64,000 nucleotides of DNA from Bacillus sp. NTK071 (GCF_017303315.1 NZ_JAFKOI010000004.1:124001-188000), one strand, 5' to 3'. Shown: positions 25,798-34,957, numbered from the stretch's first letter. The notes: generated from the sequence alone by a model not told the origin. Numbers and translations: made by a program.

Positions 25798-26163
25798 TTA
25801 TATCCAAATATCATTTTCAGCAGTTAAATCCCCCTTGCTATCTCCTGTGTTTACTACACCCTTAGGCTCCACTAATATTAAGTGGCATTCCTTCTCTGCA
25901 AATGGTTTATGCTCGACACCTTTTGGTACTACATACATTTCCCCTTTAGAAAGTTGAACTTCTCCATCTCGAAATGCAATGGTCATCTCACCTTCTATCA
26001 CAATAAATACCTCATCGGTTTCTTGATGATTATGCCATACGAAATCACCTTTCACTTTAACCAGTTTAAATTGATAGTCATTCATTTCACTGACTACTTT
26101 TGGAGACCAGTGCTCACTAAATTTAGATAATTTCTCGCTGAAATTAATAGGGTCATACTTCAT
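25798..26163 (-). CDS. Cupin-domain protein
   Basis: 121 residues, a single small cupin. Motif 1 reads [17 protein letters not shown] near 43-59 (H, H, E metal ligands) and motif 2 is [11 protein letters not shown] near 80-90 (last His). A metal-binding beta barrel with unknown substrate; many stand-alone cupins of this size are isomerases or binding proteins. ATG 26163 follows GAGGAG. It precedes nothing obvious; the upstream genes are ABC permeases about 26 bases away and could be co-transcribed. Confidence 0.82.
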   Translation of the reverse strand: MKYDPINFSEKLSKFSEHWSPKVVSEMNDYQFKLVKVKGDFVWHNHQETDEVFIVIEGEMTIAFRDGEVQLSKGEMYVVPKGVEHKPFAEKECHLILVEPKGVVNTGDSKGDLTAENDIWI

Positions 26164-26188
26164 TTCGTTTTCTCCTCACTCAATCGTT

Positions 26189-27217
26189 TTACAAATAATC
26201 AAAGGAACCTTTCTCTATCTTCACCCTGTTACCAACTTCTTTGTTCACTTTCTTCTTGTCCACTTTCAAACCTTTTGCCGACTGAATCTCGCTAGTTTCA
26301 AGTGCTGCTTCAAACCCTTCAATGGTTAACTTGAATGCAAGGATCGCTATTGTAAAACAGACAATTGGCACTAATGGAATCCAATAATAATCTGTGAACA
26401 GAAAGCGAAAGTTACTACCGATTAATCCAGACCATTCACTTGAGAAGGATACAAAGACAGCTTTATCAAACATGTCTGTTGTTAGGATTGCACCGCCAAA
26501 GAGAATGTTCAATATACCCAAATGCGCTAGTAAGAGCAATACCTGTATTACTTCTCGAACAAATAGTAGAAATAACTGCGGTCGCAAATATGGCATAAGA
26601 TGAACACGCAAAAGGTGGAACCTGCTTCCTCCTAACACCTTCACACTATCAATGAATTCCTTATTCTGAATAAGGCTTACTTCTTTTGAAACATTAATCA
26701 AGACAATCGGTACACCAATCAGAACAAGCACAACCATCTCAAATAGAACTCGTTCAGAAAATGTTGTGGTGAATCCATCTATGAAACCGTCTTTCATCAG
26801 TACCCAGCTTAAGCATAAATAAGCAAGAATCGATGCCGGGAAGTAATATAGTCCCTCAAAAATCGGCTTAACCTTTTGTAGTATTCGACGGCAATAGAGT
26901 TGCAGGAATATCCCTAATAGACTGGATAATAAGAAGCGCATTAAGGCGATAACTAATGCCAAGCCAATCGTATATTTTGCACCAATTAGGATAACAAAGA
27001 ACAAATCTTGCGAGACCTGATCCGTTCCAAAAGGGGGATAGTCCAATGGTGAATAAGGTGGTCGAGCGATGATGTCTCCATTGACGTCTGTTTTGATTTC
27101 CGCTTTAGGGATGTCATTGTCATAAATGATACTGTATAACAAACTTGAAGTAATCAGTAACAGGATAAAACTACTACCAAGCATAAAGCGTTTATTTTTC
27201 AAGAGTAATGTCATCAT
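26189..27217 (-). CDS. Opp/Dpp-like ABC transporter permease, second subunit
   Basis: 342 residues, with one early helix (12-30) and five later ones. PPFGTDQVSQDLFF near 61 matches the GTD-x-x-GRD segment of OppC/DppC-type permeases, here with SQD in place of GRD. VKVLGGSRFHLLRVHLMPYLRP near 188-209 is the EAA loop. It is encoded directly after the other permease (stop and start adjoin). No ATPase or solute-binding gene is next to the pair, so it must use partners encoded elsewhere. Substrate unknown. Confidence 0.78.
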   Translation of the reverse strand: MMTLLLKNKRFMLGSSFILLLITSSLLYSIIYDNDIPKAEIKTDVNGDIIARPPYSPLDYPPFGTDQVSQDLFFVILIGAKYTIGLALVIALMRFLLSSLLGIFLQLYCRRILQKVKPIFEGLYYFPASILAYLCLSWVLMKDGFIDGFTTTFSERVLFEMVVLVLIGVPIVLINVSKEVSLIQNKEFIDSVKVLGGSRFHLLRVHLMPYLRPQLFLLFVREVIQVLLLLAHLGILNILFGGAILTTDMFDKAVFVSFSSEWSGLIGSNFRFLFTDYYWIPLVPIVCFTIAILAFKLTIEGFEAALETSEIQSAKGLKVDKKKVNKEVGNRVKIEKGSFDYL

Positions 27218-28075
27218 CTAGTTTGGCACCTCCTCACCTGTGAAATGTGTGATGAGACGCCTTACAACTAATTCTAATATGTAAATGGGGATAAAGATCA
27301 TGATGATGCTTAGCATCACAATTTGCGCGCTAACATTCGAAATGATAAACCAGGTGATTCCATATAGATTAAAAATCACCTCAAGCATAACGAGATTCGT
27401 CAGCATAAATAAAATAATCGACTTTGAATGATTTACGACGCTAACTAGAGAATTTCTAGTAATGTGTTTGAGCAAGATGATCCATCTTGCAATGCCTTTG
27501 CCTCTCGCAAGCTCCACATAGGGTCTCGTTAATTCATCTTCAAATATGAAAATCATGATCCGGTAGAGAAAAATAGATGGCAGAATAGAAAATGTCACAA
27601 GAGGTAGAAAGAGAGGGCGATCAAACCCGCCTACAACTTCAAACAGAAGAATACCAGTCTGTTTGTAGAGGGTAACAAAAGCCAGCTGGACAATCACAAT
27701 AATAAAAATATCAGGAACGGCTTCTAGTAGTCCCAAGGTTTTCTTCAGGAGATCTCGTAACATTCTAGGTAGAAAAAAAGTTACCATCGTTAACATGAGC
27801 GCTGTGACGAAAGCGAGTATAAAGCCAAGTAGAAGAATCGAAATAGAATAGCCATAATACTCGAAAATAATCGGAAAAACAGAACGTTCTATCCCACTTC
27901 CTTCTGGTGTTTCATAGGTAATCGTTGATAGATTTACGATTGCTTTCACGTTCGCTATAAATTGATCAAATAATAAAGGCAAGCTGAAATGGATTCCGCT
28001 CTGAAACAAACCTGCAATACTCACAATTAGCACGATACTTAACAAAATGATAAAGAAACGTATAACACCCTTCAT
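27218..28075 (-). CDS. Opp/Dpp-like ABC transporter permease, first subunit
   Basis: 285 residues. An N-terminal helix (5-25) is followed by an extracytoplasmic segment and five helices. VELARGKGIARWIILLKHITRNSLV near 187-211 is the EAA loop of OppB-type permeases. ATG 28075 follows GAGGAG. It is the first gene of a two-permease operon; the cupin gene may be a third member. It is shorter than typical OppB (about 310) and fairly divergent. Confidence 0.76.
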   Translation of the reverse strand: MKGVIRFFIILLSIVLIVSIAGLFQSGIHFSLPLLFDQFIANVKAIVNLSTITYETPEGSGIERSVFPIIFEYYGYSISILLLGFILAFVTALMLTMVTFFLPRMLRDLLKKTLGLLEAVPDIFIIVIVQLAFVTLYKQTGILLFEVVGGFDRPLFLPLVTFSILPSIFLYRIMIFIFEDELTRPYVELARGKGIARWIILLKHITRNSLVSVVNHSKSIILFMLTNLVMLEVIFNLYGITWFIISNVSAQIVMLSIIMIFIPIYILELVVRRLITHFTGEEVPN

Positions 28076-28145
28076 GACTGTGCACTCCTCACTTTCCCTT
28101 TACTAGTAAAGACGAGAGACAGCAAGAATAGTTTCCAAAAAAACA

Positions 28146-28180
28146 TAAAAAAGCGACTCCTTACTAAAAGGTAGTCGCCT
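28146..28180 (-). terminator. Terminator after the Bcr/CflA gene
   Basis: On the minus strand GCGACTACC and GGAGTCGC form a stem with TTTTTT after it. Confidence 0.8.
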
Positions 28181-28185
28181 ATCAT

Positions 28186-29379
28186 CTATTTTCTACTTGT
28201 TAAGGTAAAGAATATAATCGAACCAATCAAGGAAGTGCCAAATAGAATCGTTCCCATCGGTACAGCGGTCGTTTCATTAATCCCGACAAGGGGTGAAACC
28301 ATCGCACCAAATAGGAGGGGTAGCATTCCTAATACGGCACTCGCACTGCCAGCCCGATGTCCTTGTTTCTCCATTGCGAGTGTAAATGTGCTTGTAATCA
28401 CCATTCCCATCGCGGTCATGTAGATAAAGATCGGCACAACAAGCGTTGCAAGAGGTCCCTCAATAATTGTCATAATAAGGAGGAAAAGGGTCGCACTAAC
28501 TGCTGTAATGACAGCAGTTCTGAGCAAGCTACGTTCATGGAAGAAGGCACTCAGTCGTCCAATCATATAACTTCCTGAAATAATAGCGAGACCGTTTATC
28601 CCAAATAGGATACTGAAAACCTGTGGAGAAACGTTGTATATGCCCTGGTATACGAACGGCGTTCCTGACACATAAGCGAAGCTTCCGCCATGTACAAATC
28701 CAATCGTTAGAGCATAACCAATAAAGGAACGATCTTTAATAAGACTTCCGATCGTACGAATAGATTGGCTAATTGTACCTGGCATCCGTTTCTCAGGTGG
28801 TAGTGTTTCCGGTAATTTGAACTTAATAACTGCTACGATAACGAGTCCTAGAAAACCAAGAAAGTAGAAAATGGTATTCCACGTAGCGAAAGGTAATAAC
28901 AGAATCGCTCCCCCTGTCATTGGAGCAATCATTGGTGCTGTCGCATTGATCACCATGAGCAATGCGAAGAATTTCGTAAGCTCTCTCCCACTGAACACGT
29001 CTCGTACAACCGCACGAGAGAGTACAACGCCTGCTGAAGCGGTAAATCCCTGAAGAAAGCGCGCAATAATAAGCGTGATGATGTTCGGCGCAATCGCACA
29101 TAGAATCGATGACACGGCGAATAAGAAAATAAAAATTAATAATGGTTTTCTTCTACCTTGCCCATCACTATATGGTCCGACGACAAGTTGGCCGATCGCA
29201 AGTCCTACTAAACAAGTGGTTAAACTAAGTTGGACAAGCGATGCACTTGCCCCTAAGTCACTTGCAATCCCTGGGAAACTCGGCAAATACATATCTATAT
29301 TAAGAGGACCTAATATCCCAAGCATACCGAGCAGGAAAGCGAGGCCCAGACGTTCTTTTCCTGTAGGATTTTGTATCAT
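28186..29379 (-). CDS. Bcr/CflA-family MFS drug efflux transporter
   Basis: About 397 residues, 12 helices. Family marks are LGPLNIDMYLPSFPGIASDL near 20-40, the loop 2-3 signature GPYSDGQGRRKPLL, and ARFLQGFTASAGVVLSRAVVRDVFSG near 96-121. It exports drugs or small metabolites by proton antiport. ATG 29379 follows AAAGGTG; the open frame extends 16 codons further without a ribosome site. Confidence 0.88.
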   Translation of the reverse strand: MIQNPTGKERLGLAFLLGMLGILGPLNIDMYLPSFPGIASDLGASASLVQLSLTTCLVGLAIGQLVVGPYSDGQGRRKPLLIFIFLFAVSSILCAIAPNIITLIIARFLQGFTASAGVVLSRAVVRDVFSGRELTKFFALLMVINATAPMIAPMTGGAILLLPFATWNTIFYFLGFLGLVIVAVIKFKLPETLPPEKRMPGTISQSIRTIGSLIKDRSFIGYALTIGFVHGGSFAYVSGTPFVYQGIYNVSPQVFSILFGINGLAIISGSYMIGRLSAFFHERSLLRTAVITAVSATLFLLIMTIIEGPLATLVVPIFIYMTAMGMVITSTFTLAMEKQGHRAGSASAVLGMLPLLFGAMVSPLVGINETTAVPMGTILFGTSLIGSIIFFTLTSRK

Positions 29380-29477
29380 GATTAATAACACCTTTCTTTG
29401 TCTAAATAACTCAATCGATTTTAGCAAACAGATGGCAACAAAACAATTGATTTGAATTTGTTCAGAATACTACATAA

Positions 29478-29507
29478 AAAGAGAGCTGCCGGATAGCAGC
29501 TCTCTTT
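29478..29507. terminator. Hairpin between the MFS start and the oxidoreductase end
   Basis: AAAGAGAGCTGC pairs with GCAGCTCTCTTT across CGGATA. It can terminate the minus-strand oxidoreductase gene, although it is 130 bases past the stop. Confidence 0.65.
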
Positions 29508-29637
29508 GATGGTTTGGACAATAAAAATAGATTTTGGACATAATATCTGAATTTCAGACAATATAATGAAAATCTGGCCGTTAAATGAAGATTTCAGCTA
29601 ATATATCACCAATCCAGCTCTATTTAGCACATCTAGC

Positions 29638-30729
29638 TTACGTTAATTTCTTAAGTGACTCTTTATCGAACGCCAGCAGATCATTTTCTCTGCCGTCGTG
29701 TACTTTTTTCACCCATTCTGGGTCCATTAACAAGGAGCGTCCGATGGCGACAAGGTCAAACTCTTCGTTCTCGACTCTCTCGATAAGACCATCAAGACTC
29801 GTTGTTTCAGCACCTGCGAAGCTAGTGAATTCTCCATTAAGTCCAACGGATCCAACAGAAATAACAGGCTTGCCTGTTAGTTTCTTAGTCCAACCAGCTA
29901 AGTTCAAATCAGATCCTTCAAACTCAGGCTCCCAGAAACGTCGTGTTGAACAGTGGAAAATATCCACTCCTGCTTCAACTAGAGGTTGTAAGAAACGCTC
30001 TAACTCTTCAGGCGTTGTAGCAAGTTTTGCTTTAAAGTCATTCATTTTCCATTGAGAGAAACGGAAAATGATTGGGAAATCTGGTCCAACTTCACGTCGG
30101 CACGCTTCTATGATTTCAACAGCAAAGCGAGTACGACCAACAAGGTCACCACCATAGCGATCGGTACGCTTATTCGTTTGTTCCCAGAAGAATTGATCGA
30201 TTAAATAACCATGTGCTCCATGAAGCTCAATTCCATCGAAACCAATTCGTTTTGCATCAGCTGCTGCTTGCGCATAGGCTTCTACCAGTTGTACAACTTC
30301 TTCTTCCGTCAATGGTTCAGTTACTTTCTCACCGTCTAAACTGAGTCCCGATGGACCAACAGGCAAAGCGTCTTCATTCGGAAGATCACCTTTGCTACGA
30401 GTCATTCCTACATGCCAGAGCTGTGGGACAATTTTCCCACCTACGCTGTGAACTTCCTTCACAACATTCGCCCAGCCATTTAATGCTGCTTCCCCATGAA
30501 AGACAGGGATGCTTGCACCTGAAACAGATGCCGGATGGTTAATTCCAGTTCCTTCCGTTACGATCAAGCCTACTTCATTTTCAGCTCTGCGGCGGTAGTA
30601 AGCTGCCACATCTTCTCCCGGTATATTATCTGGTGAAAAGCCACGCGTCATGGGCGCCATCACCGTACGATTTGATAGTGTTAAGTTATCACTAGTAAAT
30701 GATTGAAATAATGGTTTTGTAGATGCCAC
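29638..30729 (-). CDS. Old Yellow Enzyme-type NADH:flavin oxidoreductase
   Basis: 363 residues of FMN barrel. MAPMTRGF near 24-31, PQLWHVGM near 98-105, FDGIELHGAHGYLIDQF near 163-179 (His-His substrate pair region), and FDLVAIGRSLLMDPEW near 325 are all as in alkene reductases (NemA, YqjM group). It reduces activated C=C bonds or nitro compounds using NAD(P)H. GTG 30729 follows AGGAGG. Monocistronic. Confidence 0.9.
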   Translation of the reverse strand: MASTKPLFQSFTSDNLTLSNRTVMAPMTRGFSPDNIPGEDVAAYYRRRAENEVGLIVTEGTGINHPASVSGASIPVFHGEAALNGWANVVKEVHSVGGKIVPQLWHVGMTRSKGDLPNEDALPVGPSGLSLDGEKVTEPLTEEEVVQLVEAYAQAAADAKRIGFDGIELHGAHGYLIDQFFWEQTNKRTDRYGGDLVGRTRFAVEIIEACRREVGPDFPIIFRFSQWKMNDFKAKLATTPEELERFLQPLVEAGVDIFHCSTRRFWEPEFEGSDLNLAGWTKKLTGKPVISVGSVGLNGEFTSFAGAETTSLDGLIERVENEEFDLVAIGRSLLMDPEWVKKVHDGRENDLLAFDKESLKKLT

Positions 30730-30809
30730 GAGAAGTCCTCCTATTATTTTGATATAACACGTATTATTTCAGATTCAAGCTAGAAAGAAAAAGTATCTGC
30801 TTACACTGA

Positions 30810-30853
30810 AAAAAACGAGCCTTCTTTCTGTAGCAAATAGGAGGACTCGTTTA
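30810..30853 (-). terminator. Terminator after the third DinB gene
   Basis: On the minus strand AAACGAGTCCTCC and GAAGGCTCGTTT form an imperfect stem followed by TTTTTC. Confidence 0.75.
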
Positions 30854-30867
30854 ATTAAGCCAAAACA

Positions 30868-31377
30868 TTATATTTGTTCAGGATATGCTGAGTACCGATT
30901 GATATCCGACGCTGTGATGAGATCTGTATCGGGAGGTTCGTATCCAAGCTGACGGGCTAGCCAAACAATTTGGCCTTTGTGATGAAATTCATGGGTCGAC
31001 GTATGGGTGTAGAGCCATAGTACTGAGAACTCCTCCTCTTCATCCTGAACGCCACGACTAATTTTCTTTTCCTCTTGTCCCTCAAAGTGATCCAAGAACC
31101 GATAAACTAGCTGATCCACTTCGTCAAACAACTTCCGCATTTCATTCACGTCATTCACTTGTTCAGGACGTTCGAAAAAGTCAGGATCTTTCAAGCCAAC
31201 TTTTCCTAGCCAGTAGTGATAGCATTCTGCGACGTGTTGGTGGAGAGAACGCATCGAATTGCCACCGAACGTATCCATTTCTTTCGTATAATCTTCTTGG
31301 TTAACCTTTTCACAGAAATGAAAGAGTAACTTCCTCGTGTGCATGACCCAGTCATACTGTTCTTTTAGTACATTCAT
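30868..31377 (-). CDS. DinB-family protein
   Basis: 169 residues, a four-helix DinB protein of a different subgroup from those at 978 and 9046. Candidate metal ligands are His 49 region (LHQHVAECYHYW) and STHEFHHKGQIVWLARQLGYEPPDTD near 128-152. The ending HHKGQI...LGYEPPDTDLI is the DinB signature of Bacillus YgaP-like proteins. Function not established. ATG 31377 follows AGGAGG. Confidence 0.88.
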   Translation of the reverse strand: MNVLKEQYDWVMHTRKLLFHFCEKVNQEDYTKEMDTFGGNSMRSLHQHVAECYHYWLGKVGLKDPDFFERPEQVNDVNEMRKLFDEVDQLVYRFLDHFEGQEEKKISRGVQDEEEEFSVLWLYTHTSTHEFHHKGQIVWLARQLGYEPPDTDLITASDINRYSAYPEQI

Positions 31378-31447
31378 TGTTTTTTCCTCCTGTGGGTTAA
31401 TAAATCCTTTGTTATGTATTCCTTGTCATGTTCTTACTAAACCTTTT

Positions 31448-32002
31448 CTAGAGTTTTAACTCTTTTATTAACTCCTTTGTTGTAAGAATCGTCGCAAATT
31501 CGTCATGTAACGTTGCTAACGTTAATTCGTGTATTTGTTCAGGTGGATGATACGTTCCATTCTGATCAGTTAATCCGTACGTTGCCGTTGCATCTGAAAT
31601 GAGAAAAGTATTAAACCCTAAATTACCACTCATTCGAGTTGTTGTAGATACGCAGTGAGCGGTAGTCAGCCCAGTTATCACAATATCGGTGATGTTATTA
31701 TCCTGCAAGTACGCTTCTAGGTTCGTTCCGATAAAACCGCTATTTACTTTCTTAGTAAAAATTGCTTCATCCTGTTCAGGTTTAACGATGTCTTTGATTT
31801 TGAATCCCTTATTCTCAGGATGAAAAAGTGAATTAGGATCATCAGACTGGTGTTGGATATAAACAACGGGGTGTTCAGTTTCACGAAAGAGCGCTAGGAT
31901 CCTGCTAATGTTGTCTTCTGCTTGAATGTTATTTCGTTTGCCCCACTTATTATTTTCAAATGCTTGTTGTACATCAACAATGACTAATGCTTTTGAGCGC
32001 AT
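31448..32002 (-). CDS. Isochorismatase-family cysteine hydrolase
   Basis: 184 residues. The triad is Asp of VIVDVQQAF (near 8), Lys of IFTKKVNSGF (near 93) and Cys of GLTTAHCVSTTTR (near 127), with the cis-peptide strand preceding the Cys. The family hydrolyses amides (nicotinamide, N-carbamoyl compounds) or isochorismate; the substrate cannot be chosen. ATG 32002 follows GAAGGAGGAAG; the longer frame to 32023 overlaps this site. Confidence 0.87.
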   Translation of the reverse strand: MRSKALVIVDVQQAFENNKWGKRNNIQAEDNISRILALFRETEHPVVYIQHQSDDPNSLFHPENKGFKIKDIVKPEQDEAIFTKKVNSGFIGTNLEAYLQDNNITDIVITGLTTAHCVSTTTRMSGNLGFNTFLISDATATYGLTDQNGTYHPPEQIHELTLATLHDEFATILTTKELIKELKL

Positions 32003-32188
32003 AAACCTTCCTCCTTCATACAAAAAACTGCCACACTAACTAATTCTAAAATCGATTATAAAATCCTGCAGGGCAAACTACTCGTTCCCATCGCTATAAA
32101 CATTCATAGACTCGTTGAAATTTCCTACTAAAGAACAGGCGTGTTTATGGTATCTTAAGATAGATGTATCTTTCTCAGGAGGGAAAAG

Positions 32189-33256
32189 ATGATTTATTTA
32201 AAGAAATGGATAACTGATTTCAGATCACCATCCTATGTGGCGGAGTTCGATGTCGAACAAGTTTCCGCTTTCTTAAAAGAACATGGTGGTCATCATTTAT
32301 CACATTTAATGTTATTGAAAGACAAAGAAATTTACTGGGCACAGCAACGTAATGTGTTAATTGCTTACAAACAGATCGCATCTAAATTGGTCGTATTGGG
32401 AGATCCCATTGGCGATGAATCCTTACTATTTGAAGCGATGAAAGAATTCTGTACATATGCCGAGTGCAAGGGTCTTACACCCATCTTCTATCAGGTTAGT
32501 CGGAAGTACATGGCCTATTATCATGAGCTCGGTTATCGATTCTTGAAACTAGGGGAAGAAAGTGTGATGGACCTTGATGCCTTTTCGCTAGCAGGTAAAA
32601 AAGGAGCAAAACTGCGTACAAGATGTAACAAGTTTGCTCGTAACTCCTTTTCATTTAGCGTCGTGCATCCGCCATATACGAACGAACTTCTCTCAACCTT
32701 ATCGAAGGTTTCTGACTCTTGGCTTGGCGATCAGAAGGAAAAGGGGTTTTCCGTCGTTTCGTTTAGTGAAGAATACGTATCAAGTTTTCCTATCGCCTTA
32801 TTGTCTGATCCTAAAGGTGAGATCGTTGCGTTTGCTACTCTAGCAACGGATTATAAAAGTAGCGTGTGTATCGACTTAATGCGTAAACGCTGTGACAGTC
32901 CTCACGGTACGATGGATGTACTTTTCATCCACATCTTTAAATGGCTAAAAGAAAACGACTATCGTTCATGTAGCCTTGGAATGGCTCCATTATCTAATGT
33001 AGGAAATCATAAAGATGCATTCATGAGCGAGAAGCTAATGCGTCTCGCTTTCAACCACGCAAACTCTTTCTATAATTTCAAAGGTCTTAGAGAGTTCAAA
33101 AGTAAGTTTACAGACAAGTGGGAACCTAAATACTTGGTATATAAAAAGACTTGTTTTGTCACTCTTTTTCAATTAATGATTTTAATTAATCGGTCCCCAG
33201 TCTCTCAGCCTAAAACTGTTAATCCTATACGATTCTTGTATAAGAAAACTGGATGA
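32189..33256 (+). CDS. Stand-alone phosphatidylglycerol lysyltransferase-type domain (DUF2156)
   Basis: 355 residues resembling the soluble C-terminal synthase domain of MprF without its flippase part. It has the double GNAT-like fold: VVLGDPIGDE near 70, FYQVSRKYMAYYHELGYRFLKLGEE near 100-124, the basic strand AKLRTRCNKFAR, and SLGMAPLSNVG near 265, then FYNFKGLREFKSKFTDKWEPKYLVY. In MprF this domain transfers Lys or Ala from tRNA to phosphatidylglycerol. Without membrane helices its acceptor is open. ATG 32189 follows AGGAGG. Confidence 0.85.
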   Translation: MIYLKKWITDFRSPSYVAEFDVEQVSAFLKEHGGHHLSHLMLLKDKEIYWAQQRNVLIAYKQIASKLVVLGDPIGDESLLFEAMKEFCTYAECKGLTPIFYQVSRKYMAYYHELGYRFLKLGEESVMDLDAFSLAGKKGAKLRTRCNKFARNSFSFSVVHPPYTNELLSTLSKVSDSWLGDQKEKGFSVVSFSEEYVSSFPIALLSDPKGEIVAFATLATDYKSSVCIDLMRKRCDSPHGTMDVLFIHIFKWLKENDYRSCSLGMAPLSNVGNHKDAFMSEKLMRLAFNHANSFYNFKGLREFKSKFTDKWEPKYLVYKKTCFVTLFQLMILINRSPVSQPKTVNPIRFLYKKTG

Positions 33257-33271
33257 AGAATCAGAATGAAT

Positions 33272-33563
33272 AAAGAGGCTGGGACAAAACTAAAATACAT
33301 GAAGGAAATCGCGAATTTTGAATGGTAAGAGTAAGACCTTAGCGTAGCCAACATACGTAGACTCCTGCGGGAACAGCACGAGTCCGAAGACCCCGCAGGA
33401 AAGCGTTTTTTGCTTTCTGAGGAGACTGAGGCCGTGCCCGCGGAAAGCGAAGTATGTTGGCGAAGCGGTTGTTTACTATCTGTAAATTACGAAAGACCCG
33501 ATCTGATTCAAATGAATTGTTCGGGTCTTTCTCATAGTTATTTACTTATGTCCCAGCCTCTTT
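33272..33563. repeat. MITE-like element with 15-bp terminal inverted repeats
   Basis: Ends are AAAGAGGCTGGGACA and its exact complement TGTCCCAGCCTCTTT, 292 bases apart. Inside is a GC-rich core (GTAGACTCCTGCGGGA, GACCCCGCAGGA, GAGGAGACTGAGGC, CCCGCGGAAAGCGAAG) related to the element at 676-921, and an 11-bp hairpin GAAAGACCCGA with TCGGGTCTTTC near 33491-33532. There is no protein. The right end can serve as a terminator. Confidence 0.85.
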
Positions 33564-33589
33564 TTCTATCGTACACACAACTCTTCACG

Positions 33590-34840
33590 TTACTTTCTAT
33601 CCTCATACCACTCTACTACAAGAGATTCGCCAATCATATAAAGCAGTAATCGTAACAATGCATAGCATGTCAGAAACCCAGCGACGATGCTAATAAGTAA
33701 CATAGTCGCGAAACCTTTCACACTTCCTACACCAAATAAGAAAAGACCCGCTGCCGTCATTAACGTTGTGAGTTGAGCATCACCTATCGTGACAAATGTT
33801 CGATTAGAAGCATTCATTACAGTCTGTAAGAACGACTTTCCTGGTTGGACTTCTTCTTTTAGGCGTTCGAATTTAATGATTGTTGCATCCACCGCTATAC
33901 CAAGTCCTAATATAAAAGCCGCTAATCCTGTTAAGGTTAGTACCCCTTCAAAGAAAACAAATAGTCCTATAGTAAGATAGAGATAACTGATCATACATAA
34001 GATCGAAACGAGTCCGAGTAAACGATATCGCCACACCATGAACGAAAAAACAAGTATGATTGCGACAATTCCAGAAATCAACGTTTGATTTAAGGATTTC
34101 TCACCAAGTTTGGCACTTACAGATTGAGAGGATAATTCTTTAAGTGGAGCAGGAAGTTTACCAGTGGTTATAGCTTTTGCTATCATTTCTGATTCTTGCT
34201 TTGTAAGTTGGCTACCCAATGCCATGCCAGATCTTGACCACGCTTGATTCATTTTCCCTTCAAAAATAATCTTTGAATTTCCCCTTGAATTCTCTTCTTT
34301 ATAGGAGTCACCATTCATGTAATCAAGCCATAGCACCAGTCTCTTTCCTTCATATTTATTTGTCACTCTCTCCATATCCACGGATTCAGTAAAATCAATT
34401 GATACGATAGGCGGGCTATTCTCAGAAGTCTTTTCTATTTCTACAGAAGAAAAGTCTCTAGAGGAAAATACAAGTTGATCATTCGTATCTCGGAACGTAA
34501 TATTTCCCCCAATTGAAATAAACTCTCTAGCCTCTTCTTGGTCTTTCACTCCAGGCACCTGCACGCGAATACGATTGTTATCTTCAATTGTAATAACCGG
34601 TTCACTTATTCCTAGCAAGTTGATACGATCACTAATTAAGGAAGCCATTTGGGTAAGAAGCTCCTGTTCAGGAATCTCATTGCCTTCATATGGTTCCTTT
34701 ACTTCATAAAGAATTTCAAATCCCCCTTGTAAATCCAATCCCATCTTTATTTCTTCTACGATGTTTTTTGACGTAGTGAAAAAAAGGAGAAATAGTAAAG
34801 AAATCGTAACCGTTGTTGAAACCACCCAGCTTACTTTCAT
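33590..34840 (-). CDS. SecD-like translocase subunit (no SecF partner in window)
   Basis: About 416 residues. It has an N-terminal helix, MGLDLQGGFEILYEV near 33-47 (the D1 motif of SecD), a periplasmic P1-like domain with RINLLGISEPVI, then five helices with GLAAFILGLGIAVDATIIKFERLKEE near 315-340, where SecD has D-x-x-(V/A)-(N/D)-A and ERI-x-EE. Bacilli normally carry a fused SecDF of over 700 residues, so this is an extra, SecD-only copy. ATG 34840 lies nine bases after AAGGGTG; a GTG at 34852 is possible. Confidence 0.82.
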   Translation of the reverse strand: MKVSWVVSTTVTISLLFLLFFTTSKNIVEEIKMGLDLQGGFEILYEVKEPYEGNEIPEQELLTQMASLISDRINLLGISEPVITIEDNNRIRVQVPGVKDQEEAREFISIGGNITFRDTNDQLVFSSRDFSSVEIEKTSENSPPIVSIDFTESVDMERVTNKYEGKRLVLWLDYMNGDSYKEENSRGNSKIIFEGKMNQAWSRSGMALGSQLTKQESEMIAKAITTGKLPAPLKELSSQSVSAKLGEKSLNQTLISGIVAIILVFSFMVWRYRLLGLVSILCMISYLYLTIGLFVFFEGVLTLTGLAAFILGLGIAVDATIIKFERLKEEVQPGKSFLQTVMNASNRTFVTIGDAQLTTLMTAAGLFLFGVGSVKGFATMLLISIVAGFLTCYALLRLLLYMIGESLVVEWYEDRK

Positions 34841-34937
34841 ATGTAAAAACACCCTTATTTTATAGATATTTCCATTGTGTCAAAGTGCAAAGTCAATTAC
34901 TAGACATTTGGTTAGCGTTATTAAAATTAAAATCAAC

Positions 34938-34957
34938 TTTACAATTATTATTGTAAA
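34938..34957. promoter_or_regulatory. Palindromic operator-like site
   Basis: TTTACAAT-TATT-ATTGTAAA is a perfect 8-bp inverted repeat between the divergent SecD-like and AbrB-family genes, in promoter position for both. The cognate regulator is unknown. Confidence 0.45.
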
